A stretch of DNA of 64,000 nucleotides, from NCBI GenBank assembly GCA_003023725.1, contig PXYT01000012.1, positions 42,548 through 106,547 of the forward strand, written 5' to 3'. The stretch comes from Sulfobacillus benefaciens. GTDB taxonomy: Bacteria; Bacillota; Sulfobacillia; Sulfobacillales; Sulfobacillaceae. The translations under genes were made by a program, and so were the position numbers. Positions 19,151 to 28,253 of this stretch are shown piece after piece; position 1 is the stretch's first letter; every line of letters begins with the position of its first letter. The notes under the pieces are model-generated. The model was given only the letters and a program-made list of their open reading frames with translations. It was not told the DNA's origin and ran no database searches.

Positions 19151-20040
19151 GCACCCACCCCTTCATGATTTATGCTAATGATGCAATCCGGCGAAACCAG
19201 AGAAAAATAGGAACGATCTGCCGAGATGTCAACATTCGTCAAAGCCAGTGTCACAGGTGCCAAGGAATACCATTTATCCTGAAACCTCCCCTGACCTCGA
19301 TCCAGTGCCACAACCGGTAACATTCCTTCCCCGCCGATGGACTGATACCGAACACTTCCGAGACGCCCCTTCCATTCCTCAGGCACAGGGCTGGGTTTAC
19401 CGGCCAGAAATGATGAAACCCAGGCCAAAATGGAACTTGGTAGCCATTCAATCGCCTGATTCACTTCAAGAATAATCACTGGGCGACGCAAGACGGGATC
19501 CCGCATCCGGTTTCCGGAATCCCACAAACACCGGACTGTCAGACTTTTATTCGCCAGAATCAAACGGACTTCACCGTACGGTGATTCACCCAGATACTGA
19601 CGGATCCGCTGCCGCGGCAAAAAGTGCCCGATTGCCCACAACACAGCGGGAACTGTCGTTCCGATTAAAAGCCATGACGGTAATGATAGACGGGGAATCC
19701 ATGTTAACACCACCAAAGCTATGCCTCCGGCAAGAATCGTTAATGCCAGGAAAACAAAGTATGCTTTGATCCAGACGCGCCACGACAATCGCCCTAGAGT
19801 GAGCAAAAGCATGGAAAACGGCCACAACATCAGAACTTCCCAGGGAACAGCGTAAAAATTTTGCGTCAACAAAACCCACAGGGTCGGCAACGAGCCGACG
19901 GCGGAAGCCAACGCCAACCGCCAAAGGCGGGGACGACGGTCCAAAAGGACAACCGTCAGCCTCAACAACGACCAGTCCATGACATAACTAACGGTTAAAG
20001 TGCCGACAGCACTGATCACAGGCTCATCCCCTTGAGGCAT
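19147..20040 (-). CDS. spoIIGA: Sigma-E processing peptidase
   Basis: 297 residues. The N-terminal half has about five hydrophobic helices (to about residue 150); the C-terminal half is an aspartic-protease-like domain with [11 protein letters not shown] near residue 175, the conserved Asp-Ser/Thr-Gly site. SpoIIGA sits in the septal membrane and cleaves pro-sigma-E after SpoIIR binds from the other side. It lies after ftsZ and before sigE, the order known from B. subtilis. Confidence 0.94.
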   Translation of the reverse strand: MPQGDEPVISAVGTLTVSYVMDWSLLRLTVVLLDRRPRLWRLALASAVGSLPTLWVLLTQNFYAVPWEVLMLWPFSMLLLTLGRLSWRVWIKAYFVFLALTILAGGIALVVLTWIPRLSLPSWLLIGTTVPAVLWAIGHFLPRQRIRQYLGESPYGEVRLILANKSLTVRCLWDSGNRMRDPVLRRPVIILEVNQAIEWLPSSILAWVSSFLAGKPSPVPEEWKGRLGSVRYQSIGGEGMLPVVALDRGQGRFQDKWYSLAPVTLALTNVDISADRSYFSLVSPDCIISINHEGVGA

Positions 20041-20100
20041 TTAATAAAAACCCATCAGATGACTATGCGGCCAAGGTGCAGGGTATGTCTGACGTGCAGT

Positions 20101-20133
20101 ATTTTACGGACAAAAGAATGCAAAGGCTGTCAG
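20101..20133 (-). promoter_or_regulatory. Possible spoIIG promoter with a long spacer
   Basis: -35-like CTGACA (20133-20128) and -10 TAAAAT (20106-20101) separated by 21 nt. The B. subtilis spoIIG promoter is known for a 22-nt spacer and Spo0A activation. A TGTCGGC (near 20165-20159) and a TGTCCGT (20112-20106) resemble the Spo0A box TGTCGAA imperfectly. Suggestive, not proven. Confidence 0.35.
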
Positions 20134-20170
20134 TTTCCTGGGATTCACTTAAAAAGTTGCCGACAAAAAA

Positions 20171-20197
20171 GGGCCATCTTCAAATGAAGACGGCCCT
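20171..20197 (-). terminator. Intrinsic terminator after ftsZ
   Basis: Minus-strand hairpin GGGCCGTCTTCA-TTTG-AAGATGGCCC followed by a T-rich tail. It lies 19 bp after the ftsZ stop and separates the dcw transcript from spoIIGA. Confidence 0.9.
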
Positions 20198-20215
20198 TTC
20201 CCTATAGCGGAAAGT

Positions 20216-21283
20216 TCAATTTCTCCGCCGTAAAAACGCGGGAATGTCGAGGTCATCATTGTTCGCGAAGGGTTTGATTTCCACTTCTTCGCGTTCCCGT
20301 ATTTCGGGCTCACTTCGAGATATCATGCGATCACCCGAAAATCCCGTGGCAATGACGGTCACCCGCACCTCATCCTTCAAACTTTCATCGATCACGGCTC
20401 CGAAAATAATATTGGCTTCGGGATCCGCCGCCTGAATCACAATTTCAGCGGCCTCGTTCACCTCAAACAGCGCCAGGTCACTGCCACCGGTAATATTCAG
20501 CAATACGCCCCGGGCCCCATCAATGCTGGTTTCCAGCAAGGGACTGGAAATAGCAGCCTTGGCAGCCGCCGATGCCCGGCTCTCTCCCTGGCTCACGCCG
20601 ACGCCCATAAGCGCTGACCCCATCTCAGACATAATCGTCTTGACGTCAGCAAAGTCGAGGTTAATCAAGCCAGGCACGGCGATAAGGTCCGAGATCCCTT
20701 GAACGCCCTGACGCAAGACATCATCGGCAATGCGAAACGCCTCCATGATGGATGTGCGCTTTTCGACCACTTGAAGCAAACGGTCATTGGGAATGGTGAT
20801 TAATGTGTCCACTTTGGCTTTTAACGTTGCAGCGCCGTTTTCGGCAAAAGTCTGACGCCTTCGGCCTTCAAATGTGAAAGGTTTGGTCACAACACCAACA
20901 GCCAAAGCACCCACTTCTTTCGCTACCTCGGCCACGATGGGAGCCGCCCCGGTTCCTGTCCCCCCACCCATTCCCGCCGTAATGAAAACCATATCGGCCC
21001 CTTTTAAGGCGTCGCCGATTTGCTCACGGCTTTCCTCTGCGGCCTTGGCACCAATTTCGGGATTGGCCCCCGCTCCCAGCCCCTTTGTGAGCTTTGTTCC
21101 CACTTGCAGTCGTGTGGGCGCCATGGACAAAGATAAAGCCTGGGCATCGGTGTTAATTGCAATAAATTCTACTCCTTTTAATCCAGCCTGTATCATACGG
21201 TTTACCGCGTTGGTTCCGCCCCCCCCAACACCGATCACCTTAATGACGGCGAAATTCTCGGCCGATTGATCGAATTCCAGCAT
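20216..21283 (-). CDS. ftsZ: Cell division GTPase FtsZ
   Basis: 355 residues. Tubulin-like GTPase that forms the Z-ring. Seen: [12 protein letters not shown], the signature [10 protein letters not shown] (about 106-115), the T7 loop region [10 protein letters not shown] with its catalytic Asp, and a conserved C-terminal peptide [11 protein letters not shown] that binds FtsA, SepF and others. The last gene of the dcw transcript, followed by a strong terminator. It starts 33 bp after ftsA. Confidence 0.98.
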   Translation of the reverse strand: MLEFDQSAENFAVIKVIGVGGGGTNAVNRMIQAGLKGVEFIAINTDAQALSLSMAPTRLQVGTKLTKGLGAGANPEIGAKAAEESREQIGDALKGADMVFITAGMGGGTGTGAAPIVAEVAKEVGALAVGVVTKPFTFEGRRRQTFAENGAATLKAKVDTLITIPNDRLLQVVEKRTSIMEAFRIADDVLRQGVQGISDLIAVPGLINLDFADVKTIMSEMGSALMGVGVSQGESRASAAAKAAISSPLLETSIDGARGVLLNITGGSDLALFEVNEAAEIVIQAADPEANIIFGAVIDESLKDEVRVTVIATGFSGDRMISRSEPEIREREEVEIKPFANNDDLDIPAFLRRRN

Positions 21284-21316
21284 GCCAAATCCTCCCCATA
21301 TGCGAATCCACTTGGT

Positions 21317-22513
21317 TTACCGCCACAAATTCACCCAAAATTGCACAATCCGACGCCACAATGTTTCCGGTTCCGGTGCTACCTTGTCCCGCGCCATGGC
21401 TTTCGCCACCCCTGCCACAGTCGCGTAACCCGGGTTCTTTGAAAGGTCCGACAAACCTCCCAGTCCATGCGGGATGCCTATGCGGACCGGCCAGCCCCAC
21501 CGCGCTGACAAATACGAATCGAGTCCTTTGAGCAGCGATCCGCCTCCTGTCATCACCACACCCGCAGCCGGGCCTTTTGTCCATTCAATTTTTTGCAGTT
21601 GTTTTTCGACATAATCCGTCCATTCGTCGATACGGGCAGCAACAATCTCTTGAAGTTCCTTCACAGGAATCAGTTTCACAGCTTGGCCACTGACAGCCCT
21701 CACTTCCAGCGTACCATCACGTTCCGATCCCACTGCAGCATGCTCCAATTTTAGCCGTTCAGCCTGGGTCGGCACAACCCCAAGACCCATCGACAAATCC
21801 GCGGTGATAGATTCTCCCCCTAAAGGCACAACGCCGAGATATTGCAAGTGACCTCCCCGGTACACACAGACACCGGTGGTTCCCCCTCCGACATCAAGAT
21901 GAACGACGCCCACTTGTTTCTCGTCATCTGAAAGAACGGCATTGGCGGAGGCCTCAGGAGTAGGAACAAAACCGACAACACTCAGTCCCGCGATACTGAC
22001 CACGTGACGCAAATTGCGAATAACCGTGGTCAGTCCCGACACAACAAAAACGTCGGTTTCCAGGGTGTGAGCAACCATACCTACAGGATCCACCACGCCG
22101 CGAAATCCGTCAACAGCAATTCCACGGCGAATCACGCGAATGATTTCACGGTCGTTTCCCAGAGATACATGGGCGGCTTTAGACATCACCTGCTGAAGAT
22201 CTTCTTGACGAATGACTCCAGTTTTCAGTGCAATCTTTGCCTGACCGGAAACCAACATGAGATGGTCGCCGTTAATTGCCACTGCTGCCTGAGTCAAGGA
22301 AGTTCCCGCCATGCTATTGGCCCGGTTTGCTGCGTCCCGGATGGCGAGAGCAACGCGCTCGACCTCAAAAACCAGTCCTCGGCGCATCCCGACGACAGGA
22401 GTGGCTGCGATCCCCAACACAGCCACCTCCCCATCAGCCTTTGCCTCCGCAACCAATGCGGACACCTTCGTGGTTCCGACGTCCAGAGCAAGCATTAGAT
22501 CTCGTCTAGGCAC
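21317..22513 (-). CDS. ftsA: Cell division protein FtsA
   Basis: Actin-like membrane anchor of FtsZ. I chose the GTG at 22513, six bases after GGAGG, giving 398 residues. Longer ORFs to 22588 are open but lack an SD. Seen: LALDVGTTKVSALVAE (phosphate 1), VVHLDVGGGTTGVC (about 205-220), and VVMTGGGSLLKGLDSYL (about 335). The C-terminus ends with a basic/hydrophobic stretch (RRIVQFWVNLWR) that fits the membrane-targeting amphipathic helix. Confidence 0.94.
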   Translation of the reverse strand: MPRRDLMLALDVGTTKVSALVAEAKADGEVAVLGIAATPVVGMRRGLVFEVERVALAIRDAANRANSMAGTSLTQAAVAINGDHLMLVSGQAKIALKTGVIRQEDLQQVMSKAAHVSLGNDREIIRVIRRGIAVDGFRGVVDPVGMVAHTLETDVFVVSGLTTVIRNLRHVVSIAGLSVVGFVPTPEASANAVLSDDEKQVGVVHLDVGGGTTGVCVYRGGHLQYLGVVPLGGESITADLSMGLGVVPTQAERLKLEHAAVGSERDGTLEVRAVSGQAVKLIPVKELQEIVAARIDEWTDYVEKQLQKIEWTKGPAAGVVMTGGGSLLKGLDSYLSARWGWPVRIGIPHGLGGLSDLSKNPGYATVAGVAKAMARDKVAPEPETLWRRIVQFWVNLWR

Positions 22514-22569
22514 ATTACACCTCCGGCACATGTTATCGACGATAGTTCCTCTTTTCCTTTTCTCGCTTG

Positions 22570-22800
22570 CTAGTCCATATTCCTGCATATCGGAATCAGA
22601 ATAAGAGAAAATTGTCTGAATCCACTTAGATCCCGAGAAAAATCCAGTGCCACAACGGCTTGTCTCACATTTGTACGGCGCATCTCTCCTGGCGCAAGAC
22701 GAGAAATTCTCCGATAATCGTTGCCCGAGAAGGAACTGGAGGATCCGTTGAATCCAAATGCGCCTGCTCCATGCCGGATGTTATGCACGTTCTCGGTCAT
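22570..22800 (-). CDS. Small ORF in the usual ftsQ/divIB position, function unknown
   Basis: 76-codon ORF whose ATG overlaps the murA stop as ATGA. No family recognised. It is hydrophilic in its first part, ends ILIPICRNMD, and has no clear membrane helix or POTRA-like pattern, so it is not a normal FtsQ/DivIB. The preceding ribosome site is weak. It overlaps the longest reading of ftsA. It could be a small translated gene, a remnant of divIB, or chance. Confidence 0.3.
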   Translation of the reverse strand: MTENVHNIRHGAGAFGFNGSSSSFSGNDYRRISRLAPGEMRRTNVRQAVVALDFSRDLSGFRQFSLILIPICRNMD

Positions 22801-24053
22801 CTTGCAATGATTTCCGCGCCCAGGGTTCGAAGCCGCTGATCAAGCCGCTCATATCCTCGCTCTATAACTTCCCGGCCTTTGATGACCGTTTCTCCCTGAG
22901 CCGTCAATGCGGCAATGACTAAGGCCGCACCCGCTCTCAGGTCCCGGGCGCCCACTACGGTGCCGTAAAGGGGGTGCCCTCCGTAGATGAGAGCCACACG
23001 CTGATCGGCCACAATTTGTGCCCCGAATCGCCGCAATTCTGCCGCATGTCCCAGACGGTTTTCGAAGACCTTCTCGGTAACGAGGTGAACACCAGGAACC
23101 TGCAATAGGAAACTCATGAACTGCGGCTGAAGGTCGGTGGCAAATCCAGGATAGGGAGCCGTGGATATCGACACCGGATGCGGTCTAAAAGCCCCATCAC
23201 TGGCTATATGAACAGTTTCGGCATCGATTTCCTCTACATTTACACCGATGTCCTCAAGAAGATTCCAAAAACCCGGCAAATGATCTACCATGCAGTTTTG
23301 CACGACCACGTTCCCCCCCGCTCCCGCCACCGCCAAAGCAAAAGTCGCCGCCTCAACTCGGTCACCAATCACGGTATGCTCTGTTGTCCCCAGCTGCTGA
23401 TTGCCGGTAATACGAATATCCGGAGTTCCGGCCCCTCTGACAGTGGCTCCCAACTTCTCGAGAAATTGGGCCAAATCCACAATTTCCGGTTCCATAGCGG
23501 CATTCCGAATATGGGTTTCGCCTACGGCCGTGGCTGCTGCCATCATCACGTTTTCAGTCGCGCCTACGCTGGGAAAAGGAAAATGGACGTCATGGCCCAC
23601 AAGCCCATCCGTACGCAGCAAAGTTCGACCCCCTTCGTCGCATACGCGGGCTCCCAGTTGCTTTAAGGCATAGAGATGGAGATCAATCGGTCTTTGTCCA
23701 ATGGCGCACCCCCCAGGCTGCGTTGCCTCGGCAGACCCTAACCGCGCTAATAATGGGCCCAACAAAAAAATTGATGCTCGCATTTCCTGCATTAACTCCG
23801 CAGGTACCACATAGTTATGAATAGTTCCGGGATCTACAAACACATCGGTTCCCTGTCGTTCCACTTCGGCTCCCAAGGACCTAAGAACTTGACTCATGAC
23901 ACGGATATCCCGCAAATCCGGCACGTCATGCAGTATTACGGGACGCGTGGCAAGAACCGTCGCTGCCATAATGGGCAAGGCTGCATTCTTCGCACCGTTT
24001 ACTCGCACGGTTCCTGTAAGCCTGCGCCTTCCCCGTACCACAAATTCTCCCAT
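22797..24053 (-). CDS. murA: UDP-N-acetylglucosamine 1-carboxyvinyltransferase
   Basis: First committed step of peptidoglycan synthesis: transfers enolpyruvate from PEP to UDP-GlcNAc. The ATG at 24053 (GAGGG five bases before) gives 418 residues, the family length. The open frame to 24137 overlaps murB and is not conserved. Seen: the UDP-GlcNAc loop NGAKNAALP, the catalytic Cys in GGCAIGQRPIDLHL (about 115), and the C-terminal motif RAGAALVIAAL. The first 55 bp overlap the end of murB. Confidence 0.96.
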   Translation of the reverse strand: MGEFVVRGRRRLTGTVRVNGAKNAALPIMAATVLATRPVILHDVPDLRDIRVMSQVLRSLGAEVERQGTDVFVDPGTIHNYVVPAELMQEMRASIFLLGPLLARLGSAEATQPGGCAIGQRPIDLHLYALKQLGARVCDEGGRTLLRTDGLVGHDVHFPFPSVGATENVMMAAATAVGETHIRNAAMEPEIVDLAQFLEKLGATVRGAGTPDIRITGNQQLGTTEHTVIGDRVEAATFALAVAGAGGNVVVQNCMVDHLPGFWNLLEDIGVNVEEIDAETVHIASDGAFRPHPVSISTAPYPGFATDLQPQFMSFLLQVPGVHLVTEKVFENRLGHAAELRRFGAQIVADQRVALIYGGHPLYGTVVGARDLRAGAALVIAALTAQGETVIKGREVIERGYERLDQRLRTLGAEIIAR

Positions 24054-24984
24054 GTTCCCTCGGTTCCTCCCTCTCCTGGACCAATCCAGCGTATTTCCGG
24101 CCGAAGCAGAACACGGAAACGCTGGAATACATGACACCGAATCCGCCGCATCAAGGTTAAAACATCACGGGCGGTAGCCTGCCCCATGTTAACAATAAAA
24201 TTGGCGTGCGCAGGGGACACCATGGCGTCGCCGACATGCCAACTTTTCGCCCCAACGGCCTCGATCAGCCTTCCGGCAAAATCGGATTGCGGATTCTTAA
24301 AAACGCTTCCCGCATTGGCATGGCCAACCGGTTGTGTCGTTTTTCGGTAGTTCATGAAATGACGCATCGTACTCAAAATTGTTTGCGAATCTCCGGAGTC
24401 CAAGACCATTTCGGCCTCTATGGCAATCCAATTCCGTTCCATAAAGAGGCTTTGACGATAAGCCCCGCTTCAGATGCATCCAACATTCTAAGTCCCGTAC
24501 CCGGCTCCCATATCAGCATGCTGTCGACCACATGGCGCATTTCGGACCCGTGAGCCCCGGCATTCATGACCAAAGCCCCGCCCAGCGTTCCAGGAATACT
24601 AATCGCAAATTCCAATCCTTTTAAGTTAGCCTGATGTGCCTTGTGTGCCAGCTTGGTCAACAGCACGCCGCTGCCTGCCGTCATCCTTGTGCCTTCCAGC
24701 CGGATTTCCCGCAGAGCGCGGGATGTAGAGATAACCACCGCATCCAGACCCCTATCGGAAACCAAAACATTGGTCCCTTGACCCAAGATGAAATAGGGTA
24801 TTTTTTGCGCCTCCACCCAGTTCAGCACTCGAATTAAATCTGTCTCGGAATGGGGTTGAACATAGACCGTAGCCGGGCCTCCAATTCGAAAAGAGGTGTG
24901 CCGGGATAAAGGCTCGTTTTCGATTACCGGGCCGATATCCCACTCGCGCAATTCGTCAATGACCATGGTCGCGTTCACTTGCAC
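23999..24984 (-). pseudogene. murB: UDP-N-acetylenolpyruvoylglucosamine reductase split by a frameshift
   Basis: The gene is in two overlapping frames. The first (24984-24418, 188 codons) holds the FAD-binding half: SFRIGGPATVYVQP, LGQGTNVLVSD and ISIPGTLGGALVMNAGA. It runs off at LIVKASLWNGIGLP. In the other frame the family motif YRQSLF appears at once, followed by the C-terminal half down to 23999: QPVGHANAGSVFKNP, HANFIVN and LRPEIRWIG. A single missing base near the G-run at 24466-24463 would join them. All catalytic parts seem present across both frames. It could be a real mutation, a sequencing error in a homopolymer, or recoding. Lies between murG and murA. Confidence 0.85.
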
Positions 24985-24990
24985 TCCTCC

Positions 24991-26091
24991 TCAATGCCGT
25001 GCCGCTTCACTGATCGCCCGGGCAATCTTTTCAGATGCAGAAGGATCATAAATCGACAAAGCAATCGACGCCATTTTACCACGCCGCTCACCATCTTTGA
25101 GAATGGCAATTAGTTCCGTTTCCCCACGTTTGGGCAAATCCTGTTCGGCAATGAGAATACCGGCATCGCGGCTGGCAATGACCTCGGCGTTTTTGGTTTG
25201 GTGGTCCTCACTGACATGAGGTGACGGTACCAAAATCGATGGAAGCCCAAAGGCAAGACAATCGGCAATGGTCATGGCTCCGGACCTCCCCATAAATAAA
25301 TCGCTGACGCGATAGAACTTTTGAATCTCATAAAAGTATTCGAATACCCGAACCTGTTTCGGTTCCCATCCACCAATTTTTGACATTTCTTCCTTGACAG
25401 CGGTAAAGTATCGACTTCCGGTTGCCCACAACAACACCCATTGCGGGTGTTCTGCAAATTTCGGCAAAAAATGAAGCCAAAAGCGATTAATAGCGTCTGC
25501 GCCCTGACTTCCGCCCGTAACCAAAATGACTACTTGTTCCGAACTAATCCCCATTTCTTGCCGCAACTGCTGGCGACTCTCCTCTACCGTAACCACCACA
25601 GGGTTCGGCACCACGGTCAGACGCGTTTCCTTACGGAAATATTTGCGGGCTTCATCAAAAGGCACAATCACAGATTTCGCACGGGGTCCCAGAGCCCGAT
25701 TCGTAAACCCCGGCCATACATTCTGTTCCTGCAGCACTAACGGAATGCCCATAACGATCGCTCCCAATCCGACCGGTCCCGAGACATACCCCCCAGTTCC
25801 CACGACAACATCCGGCTTAAAACGACGGATATGTCGCATAGCCTCAAGCGAGCCGCCAACCGCCGTCACCGCTCCTCGAACCTTGCCGCTCCACCCTTTG
25901 ACCAACAATCCCCGGGCATGAATCGTGGCAAAGGGAATGTTCCGGCGAGGCACGAGGTCTTTTTCCAAACCATGATTTGTTCCGATATACAGCACCTCAA
26001 CCGACCCCAACAGGCTCCTGACTGAATCAACGATAGTCAGAGCCGGGTAAATATGTCCGCCGCTGCCTCCACCTGCTATCAATAAGCGCAT
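24991..26091 (-). CDS. murG: UDP-GlcNAc:undecaprenyl-PP-MurNAc-pentapeptide GlcNAc transferase
   Basis: 366 residues, GT28 family. It converts lipid I to lipid II on the inner face of the membrane. Seen: the N-terminal GGGSGGHIYPAL (about 7-18), GTGGYVSGPVGLGA, the donor-site ILVTGGSQGADAIN, and the UDP-GlcNAc motif GRSGAMTIADCLAFGLPSILVP. It follows spoVE/ftsW and precedes murB. No murC lies between them. Confidence 0.97.
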   Translation of the reverse strand: MRLLIAGGGSGGHIYPALTIVDSVRSLLGSVEVLYIGTNHGLEKDLVPRRNIPFATIHARGLLVKGWSGKVRGAVTAVGGSLEAMRHIRRFKPDVVVGTGGYVSGPVGLGAIVMGIPLVLQEQNVWPGFTNRALGPRAKSVIVPFDEARKYFRKETRLTVVPNPVVVTVEESRQQLRQEMGISSEQVVILVTGGSQGADAINRFWLHFLPKFAEHPQWVLLWATGSRYFTAVKEEMSKIGGWEPKQVRVFEYFYEIQKFYRVSDLFMGRSGAMTIADCLAFGLPSILVPSPHVSEDHQTKNAEVIASRDAGILIAEQDLPKRGETELIAILKDGERRGKMASIALSIYDPSASEKIARAISEAARH

Positions 26092-26160
26092 GCCCCCACA
26101 ATCGCTCCTTCGCCTGACTTCCGACTATACCCTGCGAACACTTTTACACTATGCTGACCG

Positions 26161-27258
26161 TCACATCGCGTGCTTACTAATATTTAGAAGCACGCCAACC
26201 CCGGCCATGCTCAGAACGAGAGAAGAACCCCCATAGCTAATGAAAGGCAGCGTAATACCGGTAACGGGGAGTGTCGCGGTGACGACACCAATATTGATGG
26301 CAGCCTGTATCACAATCATGGTCGTCAACCCGGTTGCCAGCAAACTCGAATACATATCCGGGGCGCGCATGGCGATACGGTAGCCACGCCAGGCCACAAT
26401 CATGAATAGCAGGACTACCGAGACCGTGCCCAACAAACCCAACTCCTCGCCCAAGATGGCAAAGATAAAATCGGTAAAAGCTTCTGGCAAATACCCCAGG
26501 GCTTGCCGGGAATAACCCAGTCCCACCCCCAGTAACCCCCCGGATCCGAGAGCAAGGAGAGCTTGAATCGTGTGAAAACCGTCACCGAGGGGGTGTTTCC
26601 AGGGATTGAGAAAGGCGAATATCCGCTGGCGACGATAAGGTGCGGCAAAAATCACGGCAGCCAGTACCGGGATAGCGGTTCCTCCCAGTTCGAACAGGTG
26701 TCGCTTTTTAACACCACTGACGAACATCATGACAAAAAATGTGCCCGCGATAACGACGGTCGTTCCCAAGTCCGGTTCCGCCAACACCAAAACAAATATC
26801 ACGGACGCCAATAAAATATGGGGAACAACCCCTTTCCACAAGTCATTGAGGCGGTCCCGGTGAAGACTGAACAACCGCGCGAACAAAAATATTGTCGCCA
26901 ATTTTCCCAGTTCCGAAGGCTGAATCTGCAGTGATCCGACACCGAGCCATCGGCGGGCACCATTGATGTTAATGCCCACATGCGGAATCAGCACCGCAAT
27001 TAACAGCAGTATGGACAGGACAAACCCCGGAAAAATTAATTTGTTATACCGCCAGTAGTCAATCCGACTCGCAACAATCAACGCGATAATGCCAATGACG
27101 GACCACAATAGTTGGTGCTCCACAAAATAGTAAGGACTCCCGAACTGCTTAAACGACGCTTGGGCACTAGCAGAAAAGACGACCACTGTGCCTATGGCCA
27201 AAAGAGCCGCAACGGCTGCCAGCAAAAGGTAATCCATTCGTCGTCTTTCCTTGTTCAT
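26161..27258 (-). CDS. spoVE: SEDS-family glycan polymerase, FtsW/SpoVE
   Basis: 365 residues from the ATG at 27258 (AAGGAGG SD). It has about ten transmembrane helices, the conserved NGARRWLGVGSLQIQPSELGKL and, near the end, LPFISYGGSSL. SEDS proteins polymerise glycan strands with a partner class B PBP; here pbpB and spoVD lie upstream in the same cluster. Whether it serves division (FtsW), cortex synthesis (SpoVE) or both cannot be decided from sequence. The ORF is open to 27384 but that part overlaps mraY. Confidence 0.93.
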   Translation of the reverse strand: MNKERRRMDYLLLAAVAALLAIGTVVVFSASAQASFKQFGSPYYFVEHQLLWSVIGIIALIVASRIDYWRYNKLIFPGFVLSILLLIAVLIPHVGININGARRWLGVGSLQIQPSELGKLATIFLFARLFSLHRDRLNDLWKGVVPHILLASVIFVLVLAEPDLGTTVVIAGTFFVMMFVSGVKKRHLFELGGTAIPVLAAVIFAAPYRRQRIFAFLNPWKHPLGDGFHTIQALLALGSGGLLGVGLGYSRQALGYLPEAFTDFIFAILGEELGLLGTVSVVLLFMIVAWRGYRIAMRAPDMYSSLLATGLTTMIVIQAAINIGVVTATLPVTGITLPFISYGGSSLVLSMAGVGVLLNISKHAM

Positions 27259-27305
27259 GATGATTCCTCCTTGAACCCTTCCATCTTCCCGGGAGACTTT
27301 CAATT

Positions 27306-28253
27306 TCAAATCCCCCACCACGCCAACATGGCACCTATGGCCGCAACCAGCCAAAAAACAGCCACCACCCGTTCTTCGGACCATCCGCCGAGTTCAAAAT
27401 GATGATGGAGAGGACTCATTCGAAAAACTCGTTTTCCCGTCAATTTAAAACTGAGAACCTGAATAATCACCGACAGGGTCTCAATGACAAACAAGATTCC
27501 CACCAGCGGTAGAATCAATGTCGTTCGACTTACGACGGCTGAAGCAGCCAGAGCGGCTCCCAGTGCCAGAGACCCCGTGTCACCCATGAATACTTGCGCG
27601 GGATGGATGTTATATCGCATAAACCCAATCAGGGCTCCGATGAGAACGGTAGAGACCAGGGCCAACGCCATATCATGATGGACGATCCCCCAGAATGCAA
27701 AGAACGCCATGCACAAAGTCACCGCGCCGGAGGCTAATCCGTCAAGGCCATCGGTTAAATTCACAGCGTTTCCGCTTGCCAGAATCGCCAAAACTGATAA
27801 AGGGCCAAACAACCACCCTAAAGACACGGCGCCCGCGTGAAAAGGCAGAATGTAGGGTCCATCAGCACTAAAGCGATTGGCCGCCAACCAGCAAAACACC
27901 GAGGCAAACAAAATTTGGAAGAACAACTTTTCCCGGGCTTTCAGTCCCAGCGGACGTTTAAATATCACCTTGAGGGCATCATCCGCCAAACCTATCATTC
28001 CATAAGACCAAATTAATGCGACCAAAGCCCAAGCCTCCAGACTATCCGCCGCGAAAAACAGAACGGCCAAAGGTAAAGGAAGCAGAAACAATAACCCCCC
28101 CATGGTTGGCGTGCCCTGTTTCTTTAAATGGGAGGCGGGGCCTGCATCACGTATCGTCTGACCAAATTTAAGACGGTGCAAAGTAGGGATAACAATGGGG
28201 CCAAGCCCAAATGCCACCACAAACCCAAAGATCCCGCCATAAACTACGTTCAT
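27306..28253 (-). CDS. mraY: Phospho-MurNAc-pentapeptide translocase
   Basis: 315 residues with about ten transmembrane helices. It makes lipid I from UDP-MurNAc-pentapeptide and undecaprenyl phosphate. Seen: GTPTMGG (about 48-54), NLTDGLDGLASG (catalytic Asp region), FMGDTGSLALG, and SPLHHHFELGGW. The ATG at 28253 overlaps the murF stop as ATGA. murD, which usually follows, is absent; spoVE/ftsW starts 47 bp later. Confidence 0.96.
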   Translation of the reverse strand: MNVVYGGIFGFVVAFGLGPIVIPTLHRLKFGQTIRDAGPASHLKKQGTPTMGGLLFLLPLPLAVLFFAADSLEAWALVALIWSYGMIGLADDALKVIFKRPLGLKAREKLFFQILFASVFCWLAANRFSADGPYILPFHAGAVSLGWLFGPLSVLAILASGNAVNLTDGLDGLASGAVTLCMAFFAFWGIVHHDMALALVSTVLIGALIGFMRYNIHPAQVFMGDTGSLALGAALAASAVVSRTTLILPLVGILFVIETLSVIIQVLSFKLTGKRVFRMSPLHHHFELGGWSEERVVAVFWLVAAIGAMLAWWGI

